DNA of 11,353 nt from Pyrodictiaceae archaeon (GTDB lineage: Archaea; Thermoproteota; Thermoprotei_A; Sulfolobales; Pyrodictiaceae), in assembly GCA_026986935.1 (NCBI GenBank), contig JALSNP010000048.1, positions 1 to 11,353 on the forward strand. Reading direction: 5' to 3'. The translations under genes were made by a program, and so were the position numbers. Positions 6,104 to 11,353 of this stretch are shown in pieces. Within the stretch, counting starts at the first letter, position 1; each line of letters starts with the position of its first letter. The notes under the pieces are model-generated. The model did no database searches. It saw only the letters and a program-made list of their open reading frames with translations, and was not told the origin of the DNA.

Positions 6104-6943
6104 ACCGTGTATGGCCTCTGTCTCGTTCTTAGATACACATAGCCCGGGTGCACTACACGCCCTCATGCGCGCAACGTCCACGAGTACACGGTATGCAAGC
6201 CCATTATTATCAAATACCTCTAGAACACCATTACTGTATATTATTCGAACAGCTCCGACCCTCTCGTATCTCCTCGCACTATACATGGGTGCCTCTATTT
6301 CCTCCCTAAGGGCCCCCTCTACATGGTTTATGCGTATGCTCGTCGATGCAGGGTCTATTATTACTCGTTTTTCTAGATATATTTTCCTCAATGTATATAT
6401 TAATACACTTGGCTCCAGTAATGTATAGTTATCAAGAGTTGTTACTGCTTCTAGACACTTCTTTGCCAAATAGACCCCGCTGCGAAGATCCCGCGAGTAG
6501 GGCTGTATAGTGGGAGCCTTGTTCATAGACGCTCTTATCCAGTACTCATAGATAACTCCTATCGCCTCATATGTTAGCGAGTTTAGGCCTAGGGATCTCA
6601 CTCTTAAGGCGCTCGATAATCTCGAGGAGAAAGTCCCACTATAGTCTATTATGAGCGAGGAGGGCGGCTTAAGGAGTTTAGCAGGTTTTCCTCTAGGATC
6701 AACTATGTACACGGGGTTCTCTGGCTCCCTAAGCTCTGTTAAGACATTGTTCTTTATAACCTCAAGCGGGGTTCTTGATTCTGTTATAAGTCTTAAAGGA
6801 GGCTTTCTACCTAGCCCTATAATGGCTAGGCGCCATCCTTTATAGCCGAGGCCTACGTAGAGGGTGCGCAGAATGACAGCAGCGTCGAATACCGAGGGAG
6901 GGGTGATTACCACTATATGAGGATTAGCGTGTTGTTCTACCAT
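6077..6943 (-). CDS. Protein of unknown function overlapping both neighbours
   Basis: 288 aa from the chosen start. The frame stays open to a GTG at 6967 (296 aa), but ATG at 6943 has AAGGTGG (6952-6958, minus strand) 8 bases upstream, so I prefer it. No family recognised. The N-terminal half looks Rossmann-like or DHH-like: a strand HIVVITPP, a helix SVFDAAVILRTLYVGLGYKG, strand RLAIIGLG, then VYIVD (78-82) and LIIDYSG (97-103), each an Asp-ending strand. A speculative reading is an inactive DHH/RecJ-like (Cdc45-like) protein, since D-rich DHH motifs are absent. The C-terminal half has a strand pair (VGAVRIIYSNGVLEVFDNNG). C253 and C259 lie near the C-terminus. It overlaps the upstream hypothetical gene's 3' end by 27 nt and the SPOUT gene's 5' end by about 27 nt, an unusually tight arrangement. 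Confidence 0.65.
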   Translation of the reverse strand: MVEQHANPHIVVITPPSVFDAAVILRTLYVGLGYKGWRLAIIGLGRKPPLRLITESRTPLEVIKNNVLTELREPENPVYIVDPRGKPAKLLKPPSSLIIDYSGTFSSRLSSALRVRSLGLNSLTYEAIGVIYEYWIRASMNKAPTIQPYSRDLRSGVYLAKKCLEAVTTLDNYTLLEPSVLIYTLRKIYLEKRVIIDPASTSIRINHVEGALREEIEAPMYSARRYERVGAVRIIYSNGVLEVFDNNGLAYRVLVDVARMRACSAPGLCVSKNETEAIHGLEDFINKA

Positions 6944-7363
6944 CCCAAGAACCACCTTAACCTTCACGACGCGGCGTATATCGCGTATAGTACTGGCTCT
7001 ATACTCTATGTTGTTCCACGGCCTAGGGTGGAATATAAGCTTGAAATGCTACCAGGGAAGATAAGGAATAGAATAAGGATAATAAATGATATAAACGAAG
7101 TAACTAGGCATGAACCCGACTCCTTCTACATAGTGCTTGAAACGTATGGCATTAAATACCTAGGCGAAGTAGAGGTACCTGAGGATAAAAGAATAGTACT
7201 AGTTATTGGCGCGGAAGACTACGGCGTCCCCAGGGACGCGCTAAGCGCACTACCCCGGTATGTTGTAGCTAAGCTACCAGTAAGCGTAGAGGGGATGAGC
7301 TACAACGTGGTAGCCTCGCTCGTCATGGCCCTCTACGAGCTAAGAAGAAAAGGGATAGAGTAG
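6917..7363 (+). CDS. Small archaeal SPOUT (SpoU-like) RNA methyltransferase
   Basis: 148-aa single-domain protein of the SPOUT class, resembling small archaeal SpoU-like enzymes (COG4080-like in my recollection). The knot motifs are clear: VLVIGAEDYGVP (94-105) for motif 2, and SYNVVASLVMALYEL (128-142) for motif 3, which form the S-adenosylmethionine pocket in this superfamily. Known relatives methylate rRNA or tRNA 2'-hydroxyls; the exact target is unknown. At motif 1, family members usually carry an Arg near the start of a helix (NxxxxaR); here the corresponding stretch NLHDAAYIAYSTG (15-27) has Tyr. The ATG at 6917 follows a near-perfect ribosome site GGGAGGGGTGA (6896-6906). That site and the start codon lie inside the 5' end of the opposite-strand gene at 6077-6943. 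No tRNA gene nearby. Confidence 0.85.
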   Translation: MRISVLFYHPKNHLNLHDAAYIAYSTGSILYVVPRPRVEYKLEMLPGKIRNRIRIINDINEVTRHEPDSFYIVLETYGIKYLGEVEVPEDKRIVLVIGAEDYGVPRDALSALPRYVVAKLPVSVEGMSYNVVASLVMALYELRRKGIE

Positions 7364-7379
7364 AAACATTCTTAGCGGG

Positions 7380-7387
7380 CTATAATG
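7380..7387 (+). promoter_or_regulatory. TATA box candidate for the glycosyltransferase
   Basis: CTATAATG in the 39-bp gap after the SPOUT gene. A start about 26 bases downstream would fall near 7409, just after the GTG at 7403, which argues for translation from a later codon such as TTG 7436. Inferred from spacing only. Confidence 0.4.
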
Positions 7388-7402
7388 TTATGAATAGAGC
7401 TT

Positions 7403-8602
7403 GTGTGGTGGCCTAGTCAAAGAGATCAGTCCTTTTTGAGGTGGTGCAGCTTAGGAGACAGGCTAAGAATCGCACTCATGTCGAGATACCCGCCAGCGCA
7501 TTGTGGTGTAGGCGAGTATACACGCATGCTTGCCACGAGTTTATCGTCTATTCAACGAGATGCAAGACTCTTCGTCATATCCACCGAGTTGTCTGGACCA
7601 GAGCCCTATACTGATGAGAACATAAGCGTTTACCCAGTGCTCAGCGAGCAGCGCAGAGATTATAGCGCTTCTCTGGATATCCTAGCTAGAGAGAACGGTG
7701 CTAATATTCTTCATATAGAGCACGAGTATGGGATCTTTAGAGATAGCCAGGGTCTCTTAAATATAGTAAACGAGGCTAAGAAGGAGAGGCTTGTAGACAA
7801 GGTTGTCATCACGCTTCATACAGTCTATCACCCCCTATCTAGGCGCAACGACGCCCTAGAATTCCAAGCCAGCCTCCGCACCCCTGCTATAGACATGGTG
7901 GTTGTGCATAGTAGGCTCCAGGAATTCGAGCTGGAGGCCCAAAGTGTCCCCATGGAGAAGATCATCAGGATACCGCATGGCACACTGATTAACCCGTATA
8001 TAAGTGCGCCGCGCAATCGTCTACGCCAATCCTTAGGCATAGAAGAGGGCCTTAACGGGCTCGTCCTCGTAGTACCGGGCTTCATTAGGCCAGATAAGGG
8101 GCTTGATGTGTTGCTACAAGCGTTAAACAAGGTCTCGTTTCCCTACACGCTCATAGTCGCTGGCGAGTTCAAGGATACTAGGATAAAAGAGCTTATTGCT
8201 AGCAACCCATCTGTAATTGTTATAGAAAAGTACCTATCACACGATGAGATCTTGAAACTAATAGCTTTATCAGATGTGCTTGTCTTACCTTATAGGGATA
8301 AGCCAGGCACGTACTCAGTAAGCGGTATACTCCATTTATCAATGGGCAGTCTTCGCCCAATAATAGGGACTAGGGTGCCACGCCTCATAGAGCTATACAC
8401 TAGGGCGCCCAGAATGTGTGTCGCACCCGGTAGCGTGGAAGATTTACGAAGAAAGCTGGAGTGGGCTTACAATAACTACGATCTAGCCGTTGCCTATATG
8501 AGCGAGCTCTACGCCTATGCTGCAAGAACTCAGTGGATTCGCATGGCTCAGCGCCATTTAAGCCTTTATAGGAGATTGCTGGCTAGAGAGGCAGCCTCGT
8601 GA
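7403..8602 (+). CDS. GT-B glycosyltransferase, GT4-like
   Basis: 399 aa from the outermost start. It transfers a sugar from a nucleotide or lipid-phosphate donor to an unidentified acceptor, probably at the cytoplasmic face. The N-terminal domain has RIALMSRYPPAHCGVGEYT (22-40), with the glycine-rich turn (C34-G-V-G37) found in GT4 members, and HIEHEYGIF (104-112). RIPHGT (189-194) precedes the C-terminal domain, which starts at VLVVPGFIRPDKGLDVLLQAL (221-241) with R229 and K232 as donor-phosphate ligands. The usual EX7E motif is not visible; the place holds GTYSVSGILHLSMGSLRPII (302-321). No membrane segment. The start is uncertain: GTG 7403 gives an odd N-terminus, and TTG 7436 would suit the TATA box better. 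The 3' end overlaps folE by 20 nt on the other strand. No other glycan genes are near. Confidence 0.85.
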   Translation: MWWPSQRDQSFLRWCSLGDRLRIALMSRYPPAHCGVGEYTRMLATSLSSIQRDARLFVISTELSGPEPYTDENISVYPVLSEQRRDYSASLDILARENGANILHIEHEYGIFRDSQGLLNIVNEAKKERLVDKVVITLHTVYHPLSRRNDALEFQASLRTPAIDMVVVHSRLQEFELEAQSVPMEKIIRIPHGTLINPYISAPRNRLRQSLGIEEGLNGLVLVVPGFIRPDKGLDVLLQALNKVSFPYTLIVAGEFKDTRIKELIASNPSVIVIEKYLSHDEILKLIALSDVLVLPYRDKPGTYSVSGILHLSMGSLRPIIGTRVPRLIELYTRAPRMCVAPGSVEDLRRKLEWAYNNYDLAVAYMSELYAYAARTQWIRMAQRHLSLYRRLLAREAAS

Positions 8603-9152
8603 ACCTAAACGGTTTAATTATGTTATAGACTTCCTCTTTTAGGGAATCCTTCGCTATGAACGCTCCCCGGATAGCAGCTACTACTGTCGGGGACGGGGAC
8701 CTTACGCCACGCATGGCCATGCAGAGATGAATCGCCTCAGTAACCACCATAACGTCAGGGGAGCCCGTCGCTTTTATAACCTCGTCAGCTATTTGTTTAG
8801 TCATCCTCTCCTGTATTTGTAGCCGGCGCGAGTATTTTTGCACTATTTTCACGATTTTACTAAGCCCTATGACCTTGCCCCGGGGCAAGTAGGCTACGTG
8901 AGCCACCCCGAAGAATGGGAGCAAGTGGTGCTCGCATAGGCTGAAGAAGCGTATCCCACCGACAACAACTAGGTCACTGCTCTCTGTGAACCATGTATAC
9001 TCTTCCTCAGCATCATAGCCTCCTAGTATCTCCTCGAGCATGTCCGCTACGCGTTGAGGCGTCTCCCTAAGCCCCTCCCTATTTGGATCCTCTCCTATGG
9101 CCTCAAGTATCATTCTAACGGCTTCTTTGACTCTCTCCTTGTCAATACTCAT
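8583..9152 (-). CDS. folE: GTP cyclohydrolase I (FolE type)
   Basis: 189-aa zinc enzyme, a normal length, that converts GTP to 7,8-dihydroneopterin triphosphate, the first step to pterins (folate- or methanopterin-like cofactors) or to deazaguanine tRNA bases. The family hallmarks are FSLCEHHLLPFFG (70-82) and EAIHLCMAMRGV (139-150). Zinc ligands are C73, H76 and C144; H75 and H142 match the catalytic histidines of E. coli (H112, H179). GLSKI, LQIQERMTKQI and the N-terminal GEDPNREGLRETPQRVA are also typical. ATG with GGGAGAT upstream. The gene is transcribed away from inorganic pyrophosphatase, and its 3' end overlaps the glycosyltransferase. Many archaea use MptA or FolE2 instead, so this type-IA enzyme is worth noting. 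No other pterin gene is in the window. Confidence 0.96.
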   Translation of the reverse strand: MSIDKERVKEAVRMILEAIGEDPNREGLRETPQRVADMLEEILGGYDAEEEYTWFTESSDLVVVGGIRFFSLCEHHLLPFFGVAHVAYLPRGKVIGLSKIVKIVQKYSRRLQIQERMTKQIADEVIKATGSPDVMVVTEAIHLCMAMRGVRSPSPTVVAAIRGAFIAKDSLKEEVYNIIKPFRFTRLPL

Positions 9153-9183
9153 TGCTATCTCCCAGCCAAGTAACTAGGGGAAG

Positions 9184-9193
9184 ACTATATTTA
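9184..9193 (-). promoter_or_regulatory. TATA box candidate for folE
   Basis: Read on the minus strand, TAAATATAGT (centre about 9188) lies about 36 bases before the folE ATG. Transcription would start near 9163, giving a short leader that just includes the GGGAGAT site at 9157-9163. Spacing fits but is inferred. Confidence 0.45.
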
Positions 9194-9231
9194 GCTAACC
9201 CTTGTTAAAGAGGGCGAAGACTAGGTACTTG

Positions 9232-9238
9232 TATAAAT
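9232..9238 (+). promoter_or_regulatory. TATA box of ppa
   Basis: TATAAAT centred at 9235 predicts a transcription start near 9261, only about 4 bases before the ATG at 9265. This supports a leaderless or near-leaderless ppa message, since no Shine-Dalgarno lies before 9265, and argues against the longer frame that begins at 9202. Confidence 0.6.
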
Positions 9239-9264
9239 CCTTATATCTTAGAGAGCCTTGTAGT

Positions 9265-9810
9265 ATGAGTGGCGAGAACATGACGAGCATACATGAGCGC
9301 ATAGGCCCAGGAAAGAAAGCCCCTGACTTAGTCAACGTACTAGTAGAAATACCTATGGGGAGCAGTATCAAATACGAGTTTGACGAGGAGACAGAGATTA
9401 TTAAGGTAGATCGATTCCTATACACATCGATGGTTTATCCATTTAACTATGGCTTCATACCTGGAACGCGCGAGGAGGACGGAGATCCGGTAGATGTGCT
9501 AGTTGTCTCTCTTTCCCCAGTGCTGCCAGGCACTGTGATAGAGGCTAAGCCTATAGGCCTTTTGGAGATGGAGGACGAGGAAGGACCTGATAGCAAAGTT
9601 ATAGCGGTGCCAAAGGAGAAAATTGACCCAGTTTACGGCAGAATAAACTCCGTAGACGAGCTACCCGATATAATAAAAGAGAAGATTAAGCATTTCTTTG
9701 AGCATTATAAGGAGCTTGAGCCGGGTAAGTGGACCAAAGTAACGGGGTTCAAAGGACCCGAGGAGGCTAAGAAGAAGATCAAGGCTGCGATAGATAGGTT
9801 TAAGAAATAA
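9265..9810 (+). CDS. ppa: Soluble inorganic pyrophosphatase (family I)
   Basis: 181-aa cytoplasmic Mg2+-dependent enzyme that splits pyrophosphate to two phosphates, pulling biosynthetic reactions forward. The PPase signature DGDPVDV is at 72-78, with D72, D74 and D77 as metal ligands. Also visible are VEIPMGSSIKYEFD (27-40) with E28 and K36, YPFNYGFIPGT (58-68), and DEEGPDSKVIAVP (104-116) carrying the D104 and D109 equivalents of the E. coli D97/D102 metal sites. HYKELEPGKW (147-156) holds the conserved lysine and tyrosine. The open frame extends back to 9202, but the extra 21 residues do not fit the family and overlap the TATA box; ATG 9265 gives a normal length. ATG 9280 is a further alternative. 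It diverges from folE across a 112-bp gap that contains both TATA boxes. Confidence 0.96.
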   Translation: MSGENMTSIHERIGPGKKAPDLVNVLVEIPMGSSIKYEFDEETEIIKVDRFLYTSMVYPFNYGFIPGTREEDGDPVDVLVVSLSPVLPGTVIEAKPIGLLEMEDEEGPDSKVIAVPKEKIDPVYGRINSVDELPDIIKEKIKHFFEHYKELEPGKWTKVTGFKGPEEAKKKIKAAIDRFKK

Positions 9811-9819
9811 GCCTTTCAT

Positions 9820-9830
9820 TATATTTTTAG
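9820..9830 (+). terminator. T-rich terminator candidate of ppa
   Basis: TATATTTTTAG about 10 bases after the ppa stop, with TTTTT at 9824-9828. A short T run of this kind is a usual archaeal termination signal. No hairpin immediately before it. Confidence 0.4.
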
Positions 9831-9859
9831 TATAGTCGTGCCGGGTATTAGCTATTTTT

Positions 9860-9906
9860 ACCTGCGCCAAGCTATTTAGGGAAACCGAGAAGAGGCGCAC
9901 CCTGGT
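9860..9906. repeat. Interrupted inverted repeat between ppa and the DUF89 gene
   Basis: TGCGCC (9863-9868) pairs with GGCGCA (9894-9899), a perfect 6-bp stem over a 25-base loop, and ACC (9860-9862) can pair with GGT (9904-9906) across a small bulge. It could be a structured RNA, a processing site or chance. No C/D box, H/ACA or riboswitch consensus could be recognised. Confidence 0.25.
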
Positions 9907-9940
9907 AAACTATGTTTGTTTAATAAAGTTAATAAAATAA

Positions 9941-9950
9941 TATACATAAT
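9941..9950 (+). promoter_or_regulatory. TATA box candidate for the DUF89 gene
   Basis: TATACATAAT in an A/T-rich stretch, predicting a transcription start near 9971. The resulting leader of about 22 nt contains the AAGGTG ribosome binding site (9980-9985). The stretch before it has the near-tandem repeat TTAATAAA (9920-9936 region). Inferred. Confidence 0.45.
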
Positions 9951-9992
9951 ATTTTCACAATAGGGTAACGAGCACTATTAAGGTGCTTTGCT

Positions 9993-10913
9993 TTGAGATT
10001 AACACCTACGTGTATAGCGTGCACACTTGCACGTAGAGCAGCAGAGCTTGAGCAACTAGACATGGATAATAGCAAGAAGCTTGGCATATATAGGGATTTA
10101 CTTGATGCGGTTAATCTCTATATTGGTCCTGATATAGAGGTGGCTGTTCTCGAGTCCGTCGTATTTCGCAGGTTCAAAGCACTACTCGGCGGTAAAAACG
10201 TGTATGAGGACATAGTGCAGGAGAAGATTAGCACAGCAATAGCGAGATCAAACGAGATATTTGAGATGATAAAGGCTAAGAGCCTTGAGGATAAGCTTCG
10301 CTTAGCATTGTACGCAGCAACGCTTGCCACGGGCTATGATGTGCTTGAAGTACCTGAGAGAATCCTTATGGAGCCACCGAGCCTAGCTGATCTAGCTCTT
10401 ATAGGCTCATCCATAAAAATCGGGCGAGACGACTCGCCTAAGCTCATTGAATACCTAAATAAGCTGAAAGAAGCAGGGGGGTCAGTATACTACTTATTCG
10501 CGTCGGTAGTTGAGCTACCTTATGATAAGATACTCGTCCGGATACTATCTGAGGATCTGGGTCTAAGCGTCATAGCTGTTGTGAGGGGGTCTCGTTACCG
10601 TGACTATGTCGTGGCAGAGGATCTCGAACAACACGGTGTCGTAGAACACGTCTCCGAGGTCATAGATACGGGGATCGACTCGCTTACCGTGACTAGGGAT
10701 GAGCATCCCCATATATATGATCAGCTTAATGAAGCCTCTATAGTGTTTATAAAGGGGGCTGAACAAGCAATATATTTTCACAATAACCCGTTGTCGTCCC
10801 CTCATGTAGCGCTCTTCATGTCGCCCTGTAGCATAGTATCTAGAGCCTTCAATGTACCTATTAGGAGCCTAAACATCATAGCCAGAAATATTGGAGAAAG
10901 TCAGTCAGGATAG
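9993..10913 (+). CDS. DUF89-family protein (ARMT1/damage-control-phosphatase-like), probably non-catalytic
   Basis: 306-aa protein of the DUF89 family, related to metal-dependent phosphatases that clean up damaged phosphometabolites. The archaeal N-terminal CxxC is present (C7, C10 in TCIACTLARRA). The C-terminal SPCSIVSRAFNVP (277-289) aligns with the family's KCxVVxxxLGVP region. The catalytic metal motifs do not survive. The DNAGE position reads ASVVE (170-174), where Asp and Asn should bind the metal. The strand after VVRG (196-199) has SRYRDY (200-205) in place of GPxLND. KGQGNxE is replaced by KGAEQAI (254-260). These comparisons are from memory of the motif. The start is TTG at 9993, with AAGGTG seven bases upstream; a 5-bp hairpin (9971-9987) could mask that site. 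No partner gene is nearby. Likely binding or regulatory, but unproven. Confidence 0.75.
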   Translation: MRLTPTCIACTLARRAAELEQLDMDNSKKLGIYRDLLDAVNLYIGPDIEVAVLESVVFRRFKALLGGKNVYEDIVQEKISTAIARSNEIFEMIKAKSLEDKLRLALYAATLATGYDVLEVPERILMEPPSLADLALIGSSIKIGRDDSPKLIEYLNKLKEAGGSVYYLFASVVELPYDKILVRILSEDLGLSVIAVVRGSRYRDYVVAEDLEQHGVVEHVSEVIDTGIDSLTVTRDEHPHIYDQLNEASIVFIKGAEQAIYFHNNPLSSPHVALFMSPCSIVSRAFNVPIRSLNIIARNIGESQSG

Positions 10914-10933
10914 GACCTCGTCACACCAGCGAA

Positions 10934-10951
10934 GACCAGGGCTGGTCAGCC
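10934..10951 (+). terminator. Overlapping hairpins after the DUF89 gene, possible terminator
   Basis: GACCA-GGGC-TGGTC (10934-10947) and GGCTG-GT-CAGCC (10940-10951) overlap, so only one can form at a time. They share CTGGTCAG with the aminotransferase terminator. There is no T run right after; a pyrimidine-rich tract follows at 10962-10990. Function is uncertain. Confidence 0.3.
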
Positions 10952-10999
10952 GGGGTTCTATCACTCATCCATCTCCTCTTTTCCTTCTCCCACTGCCCG

Positions 11000-11005
11000 T
11001 ATAAT
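11000..11005 (+). promoter_or_regulatory. TATA box candidate for the radical SAM gene
   Basis: TATAAT predicts a transcription start near 11028, with a leader of about 41 nt that includes the GAGGAGG site. Spacing is plausible but inferred. Confidence 0.35.
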
Positions 11006-11055
11006 AGTTAGTGGCACGTGATTGACTTACTCTTGTCCTGGAAGTAGTCTGCTAA

Positions 11056-11062
11056 GAGGAGG
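11056..11062 (+). promoter_or_regulatory. Shine-Dalgarno (GAGGAGG) of the radical SAM gene
   Basis: GAGGAGG lies 6 bases before the TTG at 11069 and is the reason I choose this TTG as the start, since the gene runs off the window and no ATG precedes the conserved region. Confidence 0.7.
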
Positions 11063-11068
11063 AAGATT

Positions 11069-11353
11069 TTGAAATTATCACTCAAGGGGTTTGACCCGAT
11101 TAAGCTTAGTGCTAGGCTTGAAGAACTCGTGCAGAGGGGTGTAGAGAGGAAATATTATCGTTTTAGAGGTACAAGGTTCTATGGTGGGAGTGTTACAGGC
11201 GATGTCGTTGGGTGTAATCTGAGGTGCATTTTCTGTTGGAGCGGGAGGGCTAGAGATGACCCCCGAGTAGGGTTCTTCGTGTCCCCGGAGACGGCGTTTA
11301 GGCGCTTAAGAAGTATTGCGAAAAAACGTGGGTACAGATATGCAAGGCTCTCT
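11069..11353 (+). CDS. Radical SAM protein, N-terminal part only
   Basis: First 95 codons of a gene cut by the window end. The radical SAM iron-sulfur motif CNLRCIFC (residues 49-56, CxxxCxxC) is complete and binds the [4Fe-4S] cluster that splits S-adenosylmethionine. It is preceded by KYYRFRGTRFYGGSVTGDVVG and followed by WSGRARDDPRVGFFVSPE. This FYGG...GDVVGCNLRCxFCW pattern recalls archaeal radical SAM proteins related to pyruvate formate-lyase activases (COG2108/COG1180-like in my recollection). The reaction cannot be told without the C-terminus. TTG at 11069 follows a strong Shine-Dalgarno. The 155-bp gap before it is not part of a clear operon with the DUF89 gene. Confidence 0.85.
   Translation, partial: MKLSLKGFDPIKLSARLEELVQRGVERKYYRFRGTRFYGGSVTGDVVGCNLRCIFCWSGRARDDPRVGFFVSPETAFRRLRSIAKKRGYRYARLS

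Noticed and set aside
9202..9264. Longer N-terminus for inorganic pyrophosphatase starting at TTG/CTG-like codon 9202.
   Set aside because: The extra 21 residues do not fit the family and overlap the TATA box at 9232-9238; ATG 9265 gives a normal length.
10940..10965. GGCTGGTCAGCCGGGGTTC resembling a tRNA T-arm.
   Set aside because: No matching 3' half of the T stem, no acceptor stem and no CCA-like end; explained as hairpins.

Overview
The window looks like chromosomal DNA of a hyperthermophilic crenarchaeon, most likely of the Desulfurococcales (a Pyrodictiaceae-like organism is my best guess, not proven). The main evidence is a nearly canonical Cren7 chromatin protein, an archaeal-type eL33 (L35Ae) ribosomal protein, and archaeal versions of mevalonate kinase, DUF89 and SPOUT proteins. 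Codon use favours AGG/AGA, ATA and CTA, there are many TTG and GTG starts, TATA-box promoters are recognisable, and genes are packed with short overlaps. I see no transposase, integrase, CRISPR array, tRNA or rRNA.

Layout. Bases 1-2689 carry four co-directional plus-strand genes: Cren7, mevalonate kinase, a divergent GHMP-like protein without the usual phosphate loop, and a Nudix hydrolase. eL33 follows on the minus strand and diverges from a class-III PLP aminotransferase (3141-4493); the two start sites flank one palindromic TTTAAA element. The aminotransferase ends in a hairpin that overlaps its stop codon. Bases 4609-5635 (minus) hold two uncharacterised genes that overlap by 14 nt. Bases 5771-7363 hold a compact unit of a small hypothetical protein (+), an unrecognised protein of about 288 aa (-) and a small SpoU-like RNA methyltransferase (+); the middle gene overlaps both neighbours by about 27 nt. 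A GT-B glycosyltransferase (+) and GTP cyclohydrolase I (-) converge with a 20-nt overlap. GTP cyclohydrolase diverges from inorganic pyrophosphatase (+). A DUF89-family protein whose metal-binding motifs look degraded comes next, and the window ends inside a radical SAM gene.

How the genes fit together. This is mostly core housekeeping content: chromatin (Cren7), isoprenoid lipid precursors (mevalonate kinase), translation and RNA modification (eL33, SPOUT), pterin synthesis (FolE), and pyrophosphate removal (Ppa). It is not one operon. Most genes appear to have their own promoter or to sit in groups of two or three. The parts most worth following up are two apparent pseudoenzymes (the GHMP-like and DUF89-like proteins), the doubly overlapped gene at 6077-6943, and the unknown gene pair at 4609-5635. 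I found no convincing new multi-gene defence or mobile system.
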